Below are positions 20,557 to 21,924 of a stretch of DNA of 21,924 nucleotides, one piece after another. Both the position numbers and the translations under genes were made by a program. Origin of the DNA: Verrucomicrobia bacterium UBA3841 (GTDB lineage: Bacteria > Verrucomicrobiota > Kiritimatiellia > RFP12 > UBA1067); the NCBI GenBank assembly GCA_002392765.1, contig DGHT01000001.1, positions 1 through 21,924 on the forward strand, read 5' to 3'. The notes under the pieces were generated by a model. That model ran no database searches. It saw nothing but the letters and a program-made list of their open reading frames with translations, and had not been told where the DNA came from. The stretch's first letter is position 1, and the number at the start of each line of letters is the position of its first letter.

Positions 20557-20630
20557 GAGGTCAAGGTCCGGCCCGGATCTCCGACTGTCAAACATAAACC
20601 AGGGCATAATCAAGAAAAAAGGAAAACAAC

Positions 20631-21059
20631 ATGAAAACTAAAATGATGTTCGGCGTACTGTGTGCGGTCGCCATCGGATTCCTGGGTTGCTCCGATTCGA
20701 AAAAAGTCGAAAGCGACGTTGACCAGTCGGATCCTGTCATCGTGGCGAAAGCATGGTGGACGTCCGCCACGGAGGAGAATGCAGACCGTCTGCTCGCACT
20801 GACGGCGGAAGAAGCGCGCGAAGAGATGAAAAAGGGAATAATCCCCAATCTGTCCAAGATTGCGGCATATAAAGGGAAACCGATTGACGTCGTACCCAGG
20901 AAGATGGGTTCGACAGAACTGGTTGAATACACCGAAAAGGACGGAATGAAGTTCGCGAAAGTGTGTGTAGTCCTTGGTGCCGGGACAGAGAAGGAGAACA
21001 GTCAGAACTCCAGACTTGTCTGCAAGGACGGAAAGTGGTTTGTCACCTCGAAGCGGTAA
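20631..21059 (+). CDS. Small secreted lipoprotein, DUF4878-like
   Basis: This 142-residue protein starts at an ATG after AAAGGAAA. Residues 1-19 are a signal peptide ending in a lipobox (FLGC, Cys20), so it is expected to be lipidated at Cys20 and held in a membrane facing the periplasm. The mature part is acidic then basic: DPVIVAKAWWTSATEENADRL, followed by a helix AEEAREEMKKGIIP, and it closes with CKDGKWFVTSKR. This layout (short helix carrying W/A residues, then a curved sheet ending in DGKWKV) recalls the NTF2-like DUF4878 lipoproteins. The match is by pattern only, and no ligand or partner can be named. It is monocistronic, with its own promoter. Confidence 0.75.
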   Translation: MKTKMMFGVLCAVAIGFLGCSDSKKVESDVDQSDPVIVAKAWWTSATEENADRLLALTAEEAREEMKKGIIPNLSKIAAYKGKPIDVVPRKMGSTELVEYTEKDGMKFAKVCVVLGAGTEKENSQNSRLVCKDGKWFVTSKR

Positions 21060-21080
21060 GATCCACGGATAAAAATTATC

Positions 21081-21109
21081 TTTATAAATTCCCGGTTTTT
21101 TGATATACT
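21081..21109 (+). promoter_or_regulatory. Promoter of pckG
   Basis: TATACT (21104-21109) is preceded at 17 bp by TTTATA (21081-21086), in an AT-rich gap after the lipoprotein gene. The start of transcription should lie near 21116, giving a leader of about 76 nt. Confidence 0.5.
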
Positions 21110-21129
21110 TACTCTTCAAACGGACGAGC

Positions 21130-21164
21130 GGCCGCAAAACGCCGGAAGGCGATGCGCCGCGGCC
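21130..21164 (+). promoter_or_regulatory. Structured leader of pckG mRNA
   Basis: GGCCGC (21130-21135) can pair with GCGGCC (21159-21164). Between them CGCC (21140-21143) pairs with GGCG (21148-21151) around GGAA, a GNRA-type loop. The structure lies upstream of the ribosome site AAGGAG (21177-21182). Whether it regulates anything is unknown. Confidence 0.3.
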
Positions 21165-21191
21165 CAAAAACACGCTAAGGAGAATACAGAG

Positions 21192-21924
21192 ATGGCAAAA
21201 ACGCCGAAATTCGCAAACGCGAAGGTTTTCGCGTGGGTCGACAAGTGGAACAAGGTTTGCACCCCCGACAAGATTGTCGTCGTGAAGGGTACCGCCGAAG
21301 AGCATACGAAGATTTGCGAGGAGATGGTCAAGAACGGCCAGTTCATCAAGCTCGATGCGAAGAAGCGTCCCGGCTGCTATCTCGCCCGCTCGCACGAGAG
21401 CGACGTCGCGCGCGTCGAAGGCCGCACGTTCATCTGCTCGAAAAAGGAAATCGACGCGGGTCCCACGAACCACTGGATGGATCCCGACCAGATGAAGAAG
21501 CTCATGCTCAAGAGCTACAAGGGCTGCATGAAGGGCCGCACGATGTACGTGATTCCGTTCGCGATGGGCCCGATCGGCAACCCGATCACCCAGTACGGCA
21601 TCGAGATAACCGACTCGCCATACGTCGTCGTGAACATGAACATCATGACGCGCACCGGCGACGCCGTGATGAAGCACCTCGGCAAGGACGGCGACTTCAT
21701 CCCGTGCATCCACTCCGTCGGCGCCCCGCTCAAGAAGGGCCAGAAGGACGTCGCTTGGCCGTGCGCGAAGAAGATCGAGGACAAGTTCATCACGCAGTTC
21801 CCCGAAGAGCGCCAGATCTGGTCGTTCGGCTCGGGCTACGGCGGGAACGCTCTCCTCGGCAAGAAGTGCTTCGCGCTCCGCATCGCCTCGAAGCTCGCCA
21901 AGGACCAGGGCTGGATGGCCGAGC
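21192..21924 (+). CDS. pckG: Phosphoenolpyruvate carboxykinase (GTP), N-terminal part
   Basis: This gene is cut by the right edge; about 244 of the usual ~600 residues are present. The enzyme interconverts oxaloacetate plus GTP with phosphoenolpyruvate, CO2 and GDP (EC 4.1.1.32). The start at 21192 follows AAGGAG at 21177-21182. GTP-type PEPCK hallmarks are visible: VEGRTFICS, the NHWMDP block, KGRTMYVIPFAMGPIG, the QYGIEITDSPYVV strand, the MTRTGD segment and SGYGGNALLGKKCFALRIAS, which contains the substrate-binding region. The nucleotide-binding P-loop and active-site Cys lie beyond the edge. It has its own promoter. In anaerobic gut relatives this enzyme often runs toward oxaloacetate, fixing CO2 for fermentation; that direction is inferred. 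Confidence 0.95.
   Translation, partial: MAKTPKFANAKVFAWVDKWNKVCTPDKIVVVKGTAEEHTKICEEMVKNGQFIKLDAKKRPGCYLARSHESDVARVEGRTFICSKKEIDAGPTNHWMDPDQMKKLMLKSYKGCMKGRTMYVIPFAMGPIGNPITQYGIEITDSPYVVVNMNIMTRTGDAVMKHLGKDGDFIPCIHSVGAPLKKGQKDVAWPCAKKIEDKFITQFPEERQIWSFGSGYGGNALLGKKCFALRIASKLAKDQGWMAE

Overview
The window is about 22 kb of a GC-rich bacterial chromosome, with nearly every convincing gene on the + strand. The gene mix suggests the PVC superphylum, most likely a gut-type Kiritimatiellota/Verrucomicrobiota genome. The pointers are a Gld-like ABC exporter with a fused permease and auxiliary domain plus a DUF4340 partner, a Tat-exported sulfatase beside mannonate dehydratase, GTP-type PEP carboxykinase, many dispersed palindromic repeats, and AAA-ATPase/PD-(D/E)XK genes of the kind expanded in gut bacteria. 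This placement is an inference; no rRNA or tRNA is present.

Layout. 1-323: lower-GC DNA with no gene I can name; one reading frame runs off the left edge on the minus strand. 324-505: a consensus-like promoter driving a 40-residue stub of a DUF4143-type ATPase. 551-4271: an accessory block of three single-pass membrane proteins (551-1513, 1510-2331, 3100-3981) and a degenerate fourth (4005-4271). They share an N-terminal anchor followed by a linker built from dispersed palindromic repeats. A FitA-like/VapC toxin-antitoxin pair (2398-3083) sits among them. 4369-16351: eight tightly packed genes, some overlapping by 4 bp, apparently one 12-kb transcription unit: GldA-like ATPase, GldF-GldG-like fusion, DUF4340 protein, uxuA, 6-phosphofructokinase, sulfatase, CPA2 antiporter fused to a PTS EIIA domain, and mnmE. 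16352-20481: two tandem 538-residue AAA-ATPase-like/PD-(D/E)XK genes (period 1933 bp), each with what looks like a leaderless promoter and separated by modular palindromic repeat arrays and pyrimidine-rich heptamer tracts. 20631-21059: a small lipoprotein whose predicted mRNA begins with a stem-loop. 21192 to the right edge: the N-terminal part of pckG.

Function. The long operon joins envelope export, uronate and hexose catabolism, a desulfating enzyme, an ion antiporter and tRNA modification. A life on sulfated, uronate-containing glycans would fit the sulfatase and UxuA, and pckG adds an anaplerotic/fermentative step. The most unusual material is in the accessory blocks. One is a hairpin element (GGTAG plus two complementary 9-nt arms) whose arm sequence changes between copies while pairing is kept, and which is translated in frame inside membrane proteins. 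The other is the mosaic pair of ATPase/nuclease paralogues, with near-identical blocks around two strongly diverged blocks and a C-terminal block that differs only at synonymous sites.
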